A DNA stretch of 64,000 bases from Bathymodiolus brooksi (GCA_963680875.1 OY804579.1:23917804-23981803); one strand, 5' to 3'; shown: positions 30,001 through 38,009, counted from the first letter of the stretch. The notes: generated by a model not told the origin, from the sequence alone. Numbers and translations are program-made.

Positions 30001-33000
30001 TCTCTGTATATATTATTCTCCCTGAAAACACACATCAATATTTATTTACAGCAGCTGACAACTCTCCATGGAGCATTTTCCACTAGCATTTTGCGATTTT
30101 CAGACGACATTTTTGAAAACTCGAATTAAAGCTACGGAAGTGTGTTTATTAGCGACATCTGCTGGTCATTTGAAATATTGACGATACGGTAAAACGCGAG
30201 AGTTCCGGGTAAAAAGTTCCGGAATTTTTTGGCGCAAAATTTAATTTTACCCGGAACTCTCGCGTTTTACCATATCGTCAATATTTCAAATGACCAGCAG
30301 ATGTCGCTAATAAACACACTTCCGTAGCTTTAATTCGAGTTTTCAAAAATGTCGTCTGAAAATCGCAAAATGCTAGTGGAAAATGCTCCATGGAGAGTTG
30401 TCAGCTGCTGTAAATAAATATTGATGTGTGTTTTCAGGGAGAATAATATATACAGAGAAGGAATAAGCCAATTTCCAGACAGGTAGGCCTTTTTTATTCA
30501 CTAAATTTAAGATGAATACACAACAAGTATCCCAATGTAAACAAAGAAGAGTGACTTACCTTCTAACTTATATCATGTCAGAAACCCGGCATGGATAGAA
30601 ACTACTGCTTGATTGTATTTATTGTATATATGTCATACAGTGATACATAGAAAGTTGCAAAATGTTGTTTATATGAAAAAAGTCGATGTTAAAAAAAAAA
30701 AAAATAATAAAATAAAGGGAGCAACATAGGGTCCTGTCCACAAGTACCTGTGATGTAGTGTAGGAGAATAATAAATAATTTCATATGTTCTCTGAATGTT
30801 TCAATTCATTCTTTTAATTTTTGCCATAACCTGTCATTCACATTTTCTTTACACCAAAATACAATATGATGTTTTTTCTTTGTCATACATTAGCCATGTA
30901 ATAAACAATTTTTGGCATTTTTAAATTCACAGAGATGAAAAATGTTCACTGATGAAAAAAAAAAAAGAAGAAGAAATCCCATATACAGCATCCGAATTTC
31001 CTTACTTTCTACCTGATTGGACCAAGTTTGACACATTTTATTTCCAAATATTTTGCTACAAAGTGGAAATCCCCGATCAGTGGAAAACTTTCATCCATGA
31101 ATTCAGATGGAGATTGTGGCATGGACAGGTTTTGCAGACTTGGCACTACCTTTACATTTCAAGAAATTCAATATCAATCCATTCCCTGAACCAAAACATT
31201 AGAACATTGAAGCAAAGTTTTCCATGTATGATTTTTATAACAGACCATCTATAACCAACCTCAAGATGGTGAATGAACACTTTACTGTTTTAATTAAATA
31301 CCGTTACTGGTTTCCCAATGGTTAAAGCTGGTCTGCTTTACATTATATATGTGTACTTGCTAGATACCAGATCCTGAAGTTGAATCAGATTTTTTTTCTC
31401 TCCAATTTTATTTACGATCCATCATAATGCTGTTTCAAAATAAATATTTATCAAAAAACAGAAACTTTTGCTGACGGTGGTCCTACTCAAAGAGCTGTAA
31501 CTTTTGAATGACTTTCTAATAAAAAATATGTTTCTCGTGATACACAACACATGCTTGATTTTTTATATTTGCCTGATATCCCTACTATAGCCTACTGGTC
31601 GGGGAGTAGTTCTCGCCATCTTTTACGTTTTTTATCCAATATTTTTAAGAAGCAGTCGAGAAACCTTTGTTTCACCCCATTATTATTTTGCATGAACCAT
31701 AACGATTTACCTACGAAATGAATTTTCATAAAGGAGAGCGCACGCTGATCGGGGATCCATTATTATGATGTTGCGTTTTTTAACAGAAAATGGCAGCAAC
31801 AGAAGCAATTCTCGCCAACTTTCAGAAATATTGTTTTTTGTGAAGCTAAAGCATCAAAAGGAAAGAAAAACGACATTTTAGAAAATTAAAACCCTTTCTT
31901 AAAAAGTTTACCGGTTTTTGTGTTAGTTTGTAGAAAACTCTGATAATTATTCATCGCTGTTTTAAAGGCTGTCATGCCATCCCCATGCCGCTCCCTCATT
32001 CCATAAAATACATCCTTTTCAACAGTGGTTTACCTGATAATTTTCATTTTATCGATGAAAAGTAATAATTCCAGTTTTTCTAGAATTAATTTTAATATTT
32101 TGTCCATGTTTTATGCCCAATGTGATAATATAGGATCCATGTATAAATTAGCGGTTAAGGTAATTGATGACGTAAACAGTGCATGCGCAGGCGACCATTT
32201 GCATTCACATGTAATCTATATTCTGCAACTGTGAGTATTTTGGATTGTAGGGATGAGTAATAAGGCAAAGTGTGATACTTTTTAGAAAGATCTTAAAGAT
32301 TTGTAGAGATAAATTGGAAATATGGTGTCACTAGATTCTCCGATGATCATTCCATGTGTTTTTTCTATTTTAAGAGTACCGACACATGTGACCCCCTGTT
32401 GATGTTATGACAGAATGTGAGGTGCAGTAGGGTTTTTACCTGATTTTAACGATATTTCACAATGAAATTTGATAAAAATTAATACGAAGGATTGGTACGG
32501 CATCCTTTAATGATGGTGAAAAAATCAGACAAAAATACGCGAGCGCTCGTGCTGAATGAGACAGTTGGAGAGAATTGCTTCTTGGCGAGAACTACTCCCC
32601 GACCAGTATAGGTGAATGGTTCTGTTTTAAAAAAAATGTGCTTTTACATATTTGATGATTAATCATAAATCTACCAAATTGTGCATAGTACTGCAAGGAT
32701 TTTATGGCACTTTAGTTCAGGTATTGTCTGTGAAATTAGGTATTATACTCCCTTCCTATGGTACCGCGGGTTCTATGATACCGCTGTATTTATTTTGTCT
32801 GTTCCTATGTACTGCAGCGCCACCCGCCGGTTTTTCTAGTTATATATTCATAAACACAACAGTCACATTTATCGGAACGTCTGGTCATTCTGTCAAAATG
32901 TCTTGAATTTTTGTAAGTACACATATTTTTTTATTTTCCTTAGAAATAGCAGAGATTTTTATTTTATCCTGATACCATGCTTTGTAAAATGTCCAATAAT

Positions 33001-33747
33001 TAAACCATAGTTGTCATAATTCGTCTGCCATTTTTTAGAAATGTCGTCCGTTTGTTTACGTTTCATTTCAACCCAATTTGGGATTATTGGTGCTATTTTT
33101 AGTCACTTTCTAGACCGACAAAGTTGATGGAAAAATTAAGCTATGAAAACATATTAAACAACATAACGTTACATCAAATTGACTCAACTTCGTTACATTA
33201 GTTATTTCAAAGAAACTTTACTTTATTGATAAATGTGATAAATTATCAGGATTTTCTTTATGGTATAAGTTTGCCAGATATTCACCTTGATTTAGTAATT
33301 TATAAACGATGTCTTGATTTGTCAAACATTGTGTCCCATAACATTAATTTTGCAATTACTGCGATATCACAGGAAACCATTTATGGGAGGTACATCTGCG
33401 TTGTCATAGCCAAAGGGAAAAGTGGCGATCTTAAACAAATTCAAAGAATAAAATGAATTGTGGGGGGGAAATAGGAAATATAATATTTTTGGATTAATTC
33501 CGAAAACTAGTTACGTTACACAGACGTCAAACATTAAGTACCGCAGTACCATAGAACCCCGGGCTATTGGACTGGTTTTTTTCGTATTGGCCCAATGAAA
33601 GTTTTTAATTATATTGACAGATTTGATCATATAAAGGCTAATATATCAAATTTAATTAATAATTAATTTTATAGTGTAAATATCAATCACCTCCCGTGTT
33701 ATAATGATTTGTCGTGATTTATTTACCTTTGCTCGTTCCATTGCCAT
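1..33747 (-). CDS. DNAH7: Axonemal dynein heavy chain, DNAH7-type (5' 30 coding exons; 3' part outside window)
   Basis: This is a motor subunit of a single-headed inner dynein arm, which slides doublet microtubules in cilia and flagella. Thirty exons can be placed by open frame, GT..AG borders and matching phases. They encode about 1,490 residues, against roughly 4,000 for the family, so the window holds the tail, linker and start of AAA1. The exons are 33727-33747 (coding part), 26778-26876, 25650-25833, 25281-25343, 24301-24355, 22847-23003, 20878-21067, 18856-18931, 16776-16895, 16316-16441, 15736-15931, 13767-13946, 12950-13086, 12179-12284, 11659-11837, 10627-10720, 10030-10120, 9356-9546, 8821-9052, 7659-7870, 6690-6781, 6134-6248, 5588-5758, 4838-5100, 4230-4431, 3251-3457, 2558-2672, 1657-1852, 1247-1355 and 388-678. 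Blocks such as [25 protein letters not shown] and MRGSPFIKP fit DNAH7 better than DNAH3 or DNAH12, from remembered family sequences. No frameshift or internal stop was seen. Confidence 0.93.
30..305 (-). mobile_element. tRNA-derived SINE, family A (window-edge copy)
   Basis: The minus strand begins GGTGGTGTAATGGTTAGCGT (A-box-like) and has GGGTTTGAGCC (B-box-like), then the body shared with 39836-40095 and 51085-51436, including TTGGTCTAGTACAAAG. Confidence 0.7.
388..1355 (-). CDS. DNAH7: DNAH7 AAA1 nucleotide-binding exons (Walker A and B)
   Basis: Exon 1247-1355 carries the P-loop GPAGTGKT (Lys near residue 1379 of this model). Exon 388-678 carries [17 protein letters not shown] and then the Walker B segment CFDEFNR (Asp/Glu near 1425-1426) and [13 protein letters not shown]1 is the main ATP-hydrolysing site of dynein. 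The catalytic Lys, Asp and Glu are present, so the motor appears competent. The exon ends LPDNLK followed by gtgggt, and the next exon lies left of base 1. Both exons match axonemal heavy chains closely. Confidence 0.97.
1657..9546 (-). CDS. DNAH7: DNAH7 linker-region exons (DHC_N2)
   Basis: Eleven exons (9356-9546, 8821-9052, 7659-7870, 6690-6781, 6134-6248, 5588-5758, 4838-5100, 4230-4431, 3251-3457, 2558-2672, 1657-1852) encode roughly residues 692-1356. Early exons are rich in Glu and Lys and may be helical or coiled. Later ones match the dynein linker that swings across the AAA ring during the power stroke. Key blocks are [71 protein letters not shown] and [20 protein letters not shown]. 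Conservation is strongest here and no break is present. Confidence 0.95.
2390..2480 (-). mobile_element. SINE family B, tail fragment
   Basis: GGTGTTTAATGCTACTTTCA to GGAGTACCCGGAGAAAA. It lies in the DNAH7 intron next to exon 2558-2672. Confidence 0.55.
2671..2980. repeat. 31-bp tandem repeat, ten copies, each carrying a splice acceptor
   Basis: The unit is TTCTGTAACAATATAATATT then CAAGTTAATAA. On the minus strand each copy reads TTATTAACTTGAATATTATA then TTGTTACAG|AA. The first copy overlaps the DNAH7 exon 2558-2672 by two bases and supplies its real acceptor. Two or three copies have single substitutions (e.g. TGTAATAATGT). Confidence 0.95.
3960..4142 (-). mobile_element. SINE family B, shortened
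   Basis: TCAGTTATATCATGGTGGTC, TGTATCGAGTACACCTCGTC and ACGATCACGACCACGACGGC. It lies in a DNAH7 intron. Confidence 0.7.
5290..5470. repeat. Dispersed repeat shared with 8570-8760
   Basis: CCTTGTGTATAAATTTCAAA, AAGTTATTGAGCGGAAACAA and TGCAGGACGGACC match CCTTGTGTATAAATATCAAA and TTGAGCAGAAACCAAATGTG at 8663-8735. It lies in DNAH7 introns; the family is unknown. Confidence 0.5.
6400..6545 (+). mobile_element. SINE family A, 3' fragment
   Basis: Matches the body (ATTAAGGAGTAAGAGACAAG) and tail (GTTGGTCTAGTATAAAG) of family A without the tRNA head. Confidence 0.55.
6941..6958 (+). repeat. Poly-G tract
   Basis: A run of about 18 G in a DNAH7 intron (C-rich on the sense strand). Similar runs occur at about 34577-34590, 34810-34830 and 39469-39488; all could form G-quadruplexes and are prone to length error. 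Confidence 0.8.
7448..7625 (-). repeat. Dispersed repeat family C
   Basis: CGTAGATATCAAATTTAGTG, TTTCTGGAATAACATTCATC and TATACCTGAGGGAGGA. The copy at 60745-60940 is about 85-90% alike. Shorter inverse parts occur at 37415-37470, 42075-42170 and 42945-43025. Confidence 0.75.
10030..21067 (-). CDS. DNAH7: DNAH7 tail exons (N-terminal stem)
   Basis: Eleven exons from 20878-21067 down to 10030-10120 encode roughly residues 194-692, the stem that docks the heavy chain on the doublet and binds light chains. Recognisable family blocks include [18 protein letters not shown] followed by [88 protein letters not shown] and [14 protein letters not shown]. All eleven exons are open in one frame with matching phases. 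The donor of exon 18856-18931 lies four bases from the end of a repetitive element that ends near 18852. Confidence 0.92.
10751..10900. repeat. Fold-back hairpin element, about 150 bp
   Basis: Arms begin TTTTGAATATCAAAATAAGA and converge on a centre reading GTGGGCATTTTCTGCCCAC. Pairing is imperfect mid-arm (small indels near GACCGAA). It lies in a DNAH7 intron. Confidence 0.85.
12561..12732. mobile_element. MITE, TACAGTGAA..CCTGTCTAAACC family
   Basis: Starts TACAGTGAATCCTGTCTAAA and ends inverted TACAGTCAAACATCTC. The interior contains two diverged GTATAAACTG segments related to the 32-bp minisatellite unit at 23.3 kb. It lies in a DNAH7 intron. Confidence 0.65.
14205..15593. repeat. Tandem-core repetitive element, about nine units of 130-156 bp
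   Basis: Nine units carry GACCTTTGACCTTGAAAATC then AATAGGGTTCCAGA, GTACCAAGTTTGGTCAA and CCATTGAAGGATGTTGATTC. The left boundary has CGCAAAGCGTGGCATATCCC. The right boundary has ACGGACGGACGG and then an 11-bp-stem hairpin TATCCCCTCGC..GCGAGGGGATA (15560-15592). The arrangement recalls bivalve 'pearl'-type elements. It lies in a DNAH7 intron. Confidence 0.85.
17860..18195. repeat. Dispersed repeat ending GTCAGGTGAGCTAAAA
   Basis: Contains CAAATTGGTTCAGTGGTTTC then AGAGAAGAGGA and ends GACCGACAACGACGGATGCC then ATAGCTCA. It is related in style to the tandem-core elements (3' gacggacg-type module followed by a GCTCAC/GTGAGC end). Limits are approximate. Confidence 0.5.
18386..18852. repeat. 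Tandem-core element with two units, CCCCCG termini
   Basis: Begins ATACCCCCGCATTCCA and ends CGAACGGGGGTATAA. Two diverged copies of a unit of about 150 bp (GTCCCTATTTTCTAAGAGAA...GAAAAGATTTGGTTGAGC) precede GGACGGACGAACGGACGGAC. Its right end lies four bases from the DNAH7 exon 18856-18931. Confidence 0.75.
19738..20764. mobile_element. TIR element of about 1.03 kb, GGTTCGACATTAAC termini
   Basis: The left end GGTTTCGACATTAAC and right end GTTAATGTCGAACCC are inverse. Subterminal cttgtcc/gcccg phrases also invert. An internal direct repeat of about 72 bp (19987-20058 and 20403-20474, GTGTTATTTATATTAGCCAA...) is present. No coding frame was found. It lies in a DNAH7 intron. Confidence 0.7.
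21276..22700. repeat. Tandem-core element, about nine units of 150-155 bp
   Basis: Units repeat GAAATGAGCAATCTTTATAG, AGGACCTTCCATAGATGCTT and CAATCAGAAACAAGAATTGC. It starts at GGCTCAGTGGGCTGAGCC and ends ACGGACGACAGATGACGGAC then GCCAAGTGATGG. The plus-strand reading frames here only reflect the repeat. It lies in a DNAH7 intron. A related fragment lies at about 41695-41900. Confidence 0.85.
22847..26876 (-). CDS. DNAH7: DNAH7 N-terminal low-conservation exons
   Basis: Five exons (26778-26876, 25650-25833, 25281-25343, 24301-24355, 22847-23003) encode roughly residues 8-193. The segment is rich in Pro, Ser, Lys and Glu and has no domain I recognise. Phrases include [27 protein letters not shown] and [16 protein letters not shown], so a flexible, charged N-terminus is likely. 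Exon phases run 0, 1, 1, 2, 0 and close exactly on the conserved exon at 20878-21067. The donor of 25650-25833 (AAAT then gtaatt) is the least certain border. Confidence 0.75.
23202..24259. mobile_element. TIR-bounded MITE expanded by an internal 32-bp minisatellite
   Basis: The ends are TACAGTGAAAACCGTC at 23202 and, inverted, TACAGTAAAACTTGTC ending at 24259. They match the shorter elements at 12561-12732 and 53747-53893 (TACAGTGAA..CCTGTCTAAAC type). The interior is almost entirely the minisatellite at about 23312-24252. It lies in a DNAH7 intron. Confidence 0.75.
23312..24252. repeat. 32-bp minisatellite, about 29 copies
   Basis: The unit is TTTATACAAGATTCTGTTTA followed by TTCAGTGTTCAG (or ...TTCAT). 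Copies are nearly identical. The main variation is one G/T site, with a central block of the T form flanked by mixed or G forms. The unit has no stop in any forward frame and 32 is not a multiple of 3, so each frame reads through as a 32-residue periodic peptide; these frames are not genes. Confidence 0.97.
24521..24792. mobile_element. MITE with inverted ends of about 55 bp
   Basis: The left end GATATGTCGTGGGAGATACG, continuing to ATCACATGCGAGTGACAC, recurs inverted at the right end with indels (GATATGTCATGGCATGGGAG...). A related single end (AAACCCCATTCTGGGTCACA) lies at about 41517-41555. Confidence 0.6.
26051..26231 (-). mobile_element. SINE family B, diverged
   Basis: GGTGTTTAATGCCATATTCA to CAATCATGACCATGACGGCC. 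It lies in a DNAH7 intron. Confidence 0.6.
27239..27316. mobile_element. 78-bp hairpin MITE with 9-bp target-site duplication
   Basis: Arms of 30 bp (27239-27268 and 27287-27316, TAGTCCGAGATTCCTCTGTC...) pair perfectly around an 18-bp loop. AACCAACAC flanks the element on both sides (27230-27238 and 27317-27325), a clean 9-bp duplication. It lies in DNAH7 intron 1. Confidence 0.85.
27763..28340. mobile_element. TIR element, TTAAAGGGGCATTA termini
   Basis: Begins TTAAAGGGGCATTA and ends with the exact inverse TAATGCCCCTTTAA; 578 bp with no coding frame. It is probably a non-autonomous DNA transposon. No clear target duplication was seen. It lies in DNAH7 intron 1. Confidence 0.7.
28341..29667. 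other. DNAH7 intron 1 between two mobile elements
   Basis: AT-rich, with no recognisable gene, exon or repeat apart from simple A/T runs. Confidence 0.5.
29668..30752. repeat. Large inverted repeat, arms about 510-547 bp, 30-bp spacer
   Basis: Left arm 29668-30214 and right arm 30245-30752 are nearly identical in inverse orientation. Differences seen are one base near the spacer (ACGATACGG against ACGATATGG) and a length change of about 39 bp in a poly-T tract of the left arm (about 29719-29767). Just outside, homology continues in diverged form (left 29640-29667). It lies wholly in DNAH7 intron 1. Each arm contains a 45-bp segment bounded by cag and gtaggc. Confidence 0.95.
31591..32611. 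mobile_element. TIR element of about 1.02 kb, CTGGTCGGGGAGTAG termini
   Basis: CTGGTCGGGGAGTAGTTCTC (left, from 31595) recurs exactly inverted on the right (to 32607), giving a TIR of at least 24 bp. The interior has no convincing coding frame. It lies in DNAH7 intron 1. Confidence 0.65.
32612..33726. other. Distal part of DNAH7 intron 1
   Basis: No coding homology was recognised. A 76-codon plus-strand frame at 33226-33456 has no family resemblance. GTACCGCGGGTTCTAT near 32761 and TACCATAGAACCCCGG near 33546 are loosely inverted and may mark another decayed element. Confidence 0.4.
33727..33747 (-). CDS. DNAH7: DNAH7 first coding exon (initiator Met)
   Basis: On the minus strand the sequence reads ATG GCA ATG GAA CGA GCA AAG followed directly by the donor gtaaat, giving MAMERAK. 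The phase-0 end joins in frame to the next exon (26778-26876, beginning YVETPVQS) across an intron of about 6.85 kb. No in-frame Met exists in the next exon, which is why this upstream exon was sought and chosen. The junction is inferred from frame and splice signals alone; a transcript would confirm it. Confidence 0.62.
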
Positions 33748-33875
33748 TTCGGCTCTTCGCAACGTTTGAAGTTGTAAAACACTAAATTATACGTTGCAAA
33801 TAATTCTGTGAAGTATTCAAAATTCACAAACAAATAAATAACGGGCTGCTAAATCTAAAATGAGATCAATTTTCA

Positions 33876-33995
33876 CTAGAACGACACATTTTCAATGTTC
33901 GAAACATGGTTTCTTTTGAAAGTCTCTGTGTCCTCCATTTTCATAAGCAGCATCCGGGCTATTCAGTTGCTAGGAAAATTGAACGTCTTGATTGG
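33876..33995 (-). promoter_or_regulatory. Candidate DNAH7 promoter: X-box-like site, CCAAT box, short upstream ORF
   Basis: About 220 bp upstream of the proposed DNAH7 ATG lies GTTGCTAGGAAAA (33966-33978, + strand). It resembles the RFX-bound X-box typical of ciliary genes: a perfect first half-site and a partial second. A minus-strand CCAAT box follows at 33991-33995. On the minus strand an ATG at 33944 opens a 22-codon frame ending at 33876, which would be an upstream ORF if transcription starts above it. The transcription start is not visible, so this is inference. Confidence 0.4.
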
Positions 33996-35070
33996 TTCTT
34001 CCCATTTTTAAAACGTAATAGTGATAAGTTTACGAACAGGTGCTTGGAAAGTATAATACCGCGAATTTTAAAGATTATTTGAAACTACGACAGTATTACA
34101 TATTGTGAAACAACGAATAAGATAAGATAAAATCAGCTTTATTTCAGCACAAAGTATTTACTTCATCAGTTTGCATTAAAATCGGTTAAAAAACAGCAAC
34201 CCATTATGCTTTGTACTCTATTTTACCGTCGTTTTATTACCCACAGATTTTACATTGTTACAAAATTGCATGTTAAGAATAAGAATAAGAACTCTATTAG
34301 ATGAAAATGTGAAATTTATCTATTAGTATACTCAAGGACGTATAATAAGATATATCCTTGGTATACTATTATATTTTGCTTTATATTTGTCATAATTTGT
34401 AAAAACAGTTTATAAGACAATAAAATATTTGGTTTTATTTGATATGTATTTATGCATACTGAGAAAATAGACAATCTCTGAATATATCAAGGACCGTATA
34501 GATTTACGTGCTTTAATAAAACATAAACTTATTATATCAGAGAGGTGTGGAGAGGCTTCAGGAGAGAGTCGAAAGGGGGGGGGGGGGGGGGTTCATGGGA
34601 GACCTGAGTGGGGGACAAACTTTCAAAGCTGCGTTCTTGTAAGCAAACATTTTTATATTAAAAAAAAAGGTTATTTTTGCTTATAAGCAAACAATTGTAC
34701 CCGTAGATCTCTTGCCTCTCCTGCTTTAGGGAACAGTCATTATTTATCAAGTGGAGGCAAGGCCGTAGCACATGCGTTTTAAACGTGAGGCAAACGGTAG
34801 TATGTGGAAAGGGGGGGGGGGGGTGGGGGGTAGTCACAATTCTGTGGATTCAAGAGAACTAATTTCCAGAGTTAAAACTTCTCTGTTGATGTCTGTTCGT
34901 AACAACTCGTGTATTTACATACAATAAATGGTAAAATGATCTAGGATTAAATATGATAGTCATCAAGATATCCTTTACTATTTTATGTTTCATGTATTTT
35001 TTTTTCTAAGAAAGTAAGAAAAGGCAAATATTCGCATTGTATTTTGTCATGTGAACAATTTCAGATGTGA

Positions 35071-35335
35071 GGTGGCCGTCGTGGTTATGATCGCATGGTA
35101 GTTGAATTTACAATTACCTATGCAATCAGTATCTATCACCACTGATGTTGTGAGTTCGAATTTCGATCAAGTCGAGGTGTACAACATTATGTGATAAAGT
35201 TTGTCAGTGACTTGCGACAGGTCGGTAGTTTTCTCCAGGTCCTCCAATTTCTTCCACCAATAAAACTGACCGCCACGATATAACTAAAATATTGTTGAAA
35301 GTGGCGTTAAACACCATCAAACAAACAAATAAAAC
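35071..35335 (+). mobile_element. SINE family B, near full length
   Basis: Head GGCCGTCGTGGTTATGATCG and B-box-like GAGTTCGAATTTCGATC. Body GTGATAAAGTTTGTCAGTGA and tail ACTGACCGCCACGATATAAC then AAAGTGGCGTTAAACACCAT. It gives the reference order for the other copies. Confidence 0.75.
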
Positions 35336-35718
35336 ATCAGATGTGATGCATTTGCCTGATTTGCCTACATAGCGCTACGGCCATATGGGAGGGGCTGGAA
35401 AATTTAGGGGGGGTCAATTTTTAAAACCACTCAGCTTAGGGGCGGTCAATTTATCCTTAAAACATTTGGTTGTAAAAAAAAAGTAAAAGTAAAAAAAACC
35501 AAACAAAATAAATGAATAAATAATTTTGAAAACCTAAACAGTTCTAAACACTCAAGTGTGAAGGACATGAGAGTAAGGGGTGATATTCAATATAACGTTT
35601 AAATAATTAGTAATGCAACTTTAGGAAGTATCTAACTAGGATTTATAAATATCAATATAGCTATAATTATCTTGAATTTTATTCACATGTATTTTGAAAT
35701 GAAAGATTCTGATTAAAA

Positions 35719-35967
35719 ATGAACTCGAAGCAATTAACACTAAGTAGTGAACCAAAGAAATCTTACAGCCGTTCTCTGCAAAGAAGTACTGATGTTGTTA
35801 TAGATTCGGAAAACAATATACGGATATCCGCACAGTGCACAAAAATTATTGTAGATAATCGGAATAAGCTAAACTGCTTATTACATGTGTCACACTATTC
35901 TAAATTCGAATTCCGCTCACTTCTAGGATTAGCACTTATAGATGAATTGCAGAATATCTCGATTTAA
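35719..35967 (+). CDS. Unrecognised small ORF (82 codons)
   Basis: Reads MNSKQLTLSSEPKKSYSRSL and on to DELQNISI. It is polar and basic near the start, with no signal peptide or membrane segment and no family I recognise. It lies in repeat-rich intergenic DNA about 2 kb upstream of DNAH7 and may be chance or a remnant. About 250 bp downstream, an acidic stretch reading EEVDMDGSESDQELTGNE (about 36241-36293) is equally unassigned. Confidence 0.15.
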   Translation: MNSKQLTLSSEPKKSYSRSLQRSTDVVIDSENNIRISAQCTKIIVDNRNKLNCLLHVSHYSKFEFRSLLGLALIDELQNISI

Positions 35968-36509
35968 AAAATGTGAAAAACATGAATGATTTATTAAGAA
36001 AAAAAAATGCTCAGCCTACTAATAACATTGACGTAAGTTGTGTACAGACAGTAGGTCTAAAACATGTAAAGGGACTTTTTGTCTTATTAAATGAATAAAT
36101 AAATAAATGGTTTAGAAACAAACTTCTTTACATTTGAAGCAAAATGTATAATCCTGGATAATGTGTGCCCTATTGTTGAAAAAAGACATTGGAAGTTATT
36201 TGAAAACCATTAAAATGTGAATGGTGAAAATGAGAGCATGGAAGAGGTGGATATGGATGGAAGTGAGAGTGATCAGGAATTGACTGGTAATGAAGCAGAT
36301 GAAAGTGAATGAGCAAGTAAGGTGCATGAGCATGTTTGAAGTATGTTTATATGGTCAACAAAAGATAGATATTAAACATTTTGTGGCTTATACTTGTCCA
36401 TGTATATAGGTGACATTTTTCATATACATGTACATGTAAGTAGTATATGGGTACGGACAAAGTTATATCTGTGGGGGAGCAACCGGAAGTCACGTGACCG
36501 GAATAGTTT

Positions 36510-36632
36510 TGAATAGGTTATACGATTTAGCCTGTTCTGGAGCAGTATACGATTAATAAACCGCGAAGCGAAGAGGTTTACGAAATGCGTAAACTGTTTT
36601 AAACCAGATTATGCAAGCATAACCTGTGCAAA
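36510..36632. repeat. Diverged fold-back element
   Basis: AGGTTATACGATTTAGCCTG on the left pairs roughly with the inverse of the right side (CAGATTATGC..ATAACCT). CAGTATACGATTAATAAACC pairs with GGTTTACGAAATGCGTAAAC. The centre is GCGAAGCGAAGAG. Indels make this weak. Confidence 0.4.
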
Positions 36633-37083
36633 AATTTAACATATTCCTAATATTCCTTATAATTTAATGATTCCTCGATTTTAATTACGATTGTTTCATG
36701 TGACTATTTGAATTTGTCGTTGGCCAATGAATATGTTGGAGACGTCACAATATCAACCCAGGTAATCAAGTATAACCAATGTTGCTCCAGGCGGATCAGC
36801 CAATCAGATAGCAGAATTAACATAAAATTAAATTATTCTATTGTTCTGCATACAGTTAAACCTGACAGAACCTACCACCGTTTAGATCTACTTTTTGTAC
36901 AGTAAACAGAGCGATGTCCGGATTAAACAGGTTAAATTTGTAAATGTTACACATTGGTACTAAATATGATGCCATGTTTATACAAGATTTCAGTTTAATC
37001 GGGCTTTGGCTTATACAGGTATTTTCGCACCGTTCGCACTAAATAAGATATCTACGTTTCTATAACAATCACTGGATCGAAAG

Positions 37084-37480
37084 CTTTGGTAAGTGGACTA
37101 TTAGTCTCCGAGGTTGTCATCCGCCCCTGTAGTCAGTGTTTCGGCACTGACATGGTTTATTGCATATCAACGGTTTTATTACCATCACTTAGTCGATCAC
37201 TTTGGTACGTGGACCATTAGTCTCCGAGGGTATCATCCGTCCAATAAGTCAGTGTTTCGTCACGGATATGGTTTATTAGATATATTAATATTTTAAATGT
37301 ATATTTCCCAAATCTTATAATTTATTAAAACTGAAGTCAATCTCACTCAGCCATAGTTAACTTGGCTGATTTTTGTTATTTTTACAAGACTTTTGAATTA
37401 TTAAGCTTTCCAATCTTTTGTCTGAGTGTACTTGATGAAGAATGTCATAGAAACGCACTAAATTATATATATGCGTCTTT
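37084..37480. repeat. Dispersed repeat with duplicated TCAGTG..CACTGA hairpin unit
   Basis: A unit of about 107 bp (GGACTATTAGTCTCCGAGG.. to GTCAGTGTTTCGGCACTGAC then ATGGTTTATT) is tandemly duplicated. The following part (TTTATTAAAACTGAAGTCAA; CTTTCCAATCTTTTGTCTGA) recurs at 42195-42450 and 42895-43025. Confidence 0.65.
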
Positions 37481-38009
37481 TTCCACAATGCCTATGCTAC
37501 GATTCGAATTATTTCAACTATGTCATGGCAAAATAAAATCACAGTTAAGATGTTTCTTTATTTTGGAGGTAGACTAAAATTGATGCTTTCTATGAAAAAT
37601 TTTGATATTTTTATTCTCTGAGATCGAAAAGGTCATTAAAGAAACGTTATAAAAACCAGAAAGGGTAATCAAGAATGGACAATCAAGAAACACTGCCAAC
37701 ATTGGGCACACCACACAACAGGAAAACTAAATAGATGAGCAACACGGACCTCACTAAACACCGGGTGTGAAGAAGAGTTTGAAGATAATCAAAGGGGTTA
37801 TCAGAATGCGTATATTGAAGAAGAACAGATAACACAATGGCCAAAGGAAAAAGTACAAAGGACAAACAACGATCTACAAAACATACACATAAAACTAAAG
37901 ATCGAGTAACACATCGAGTGAACTCATGTGCTTCGCGAAGAGTAAGCAGTTTTTGTTTTTTTAAGATATAATCGGGTGGTAGAAGGATTGAGATGTGTTC
38001 CATCGTCAA

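Larger units (their letters stand above)
34000..36480. other. Intergenic DNA upstream of DNAH7
   Basis: Contains poly-G tracts, the SINE at 35071-35335 and one unassigned small ORF. No conserved coding sequence was recognised. Confidence 0.5.

Noticed and set aside
30952..31254. 100-codon plus-strand ORF beginning [11 protein letters not shown]
   Set aside because: The start derives from a poly-A tract, no family match was seen, and it lies inside DNAH7 intron 1 antisense to the gene.
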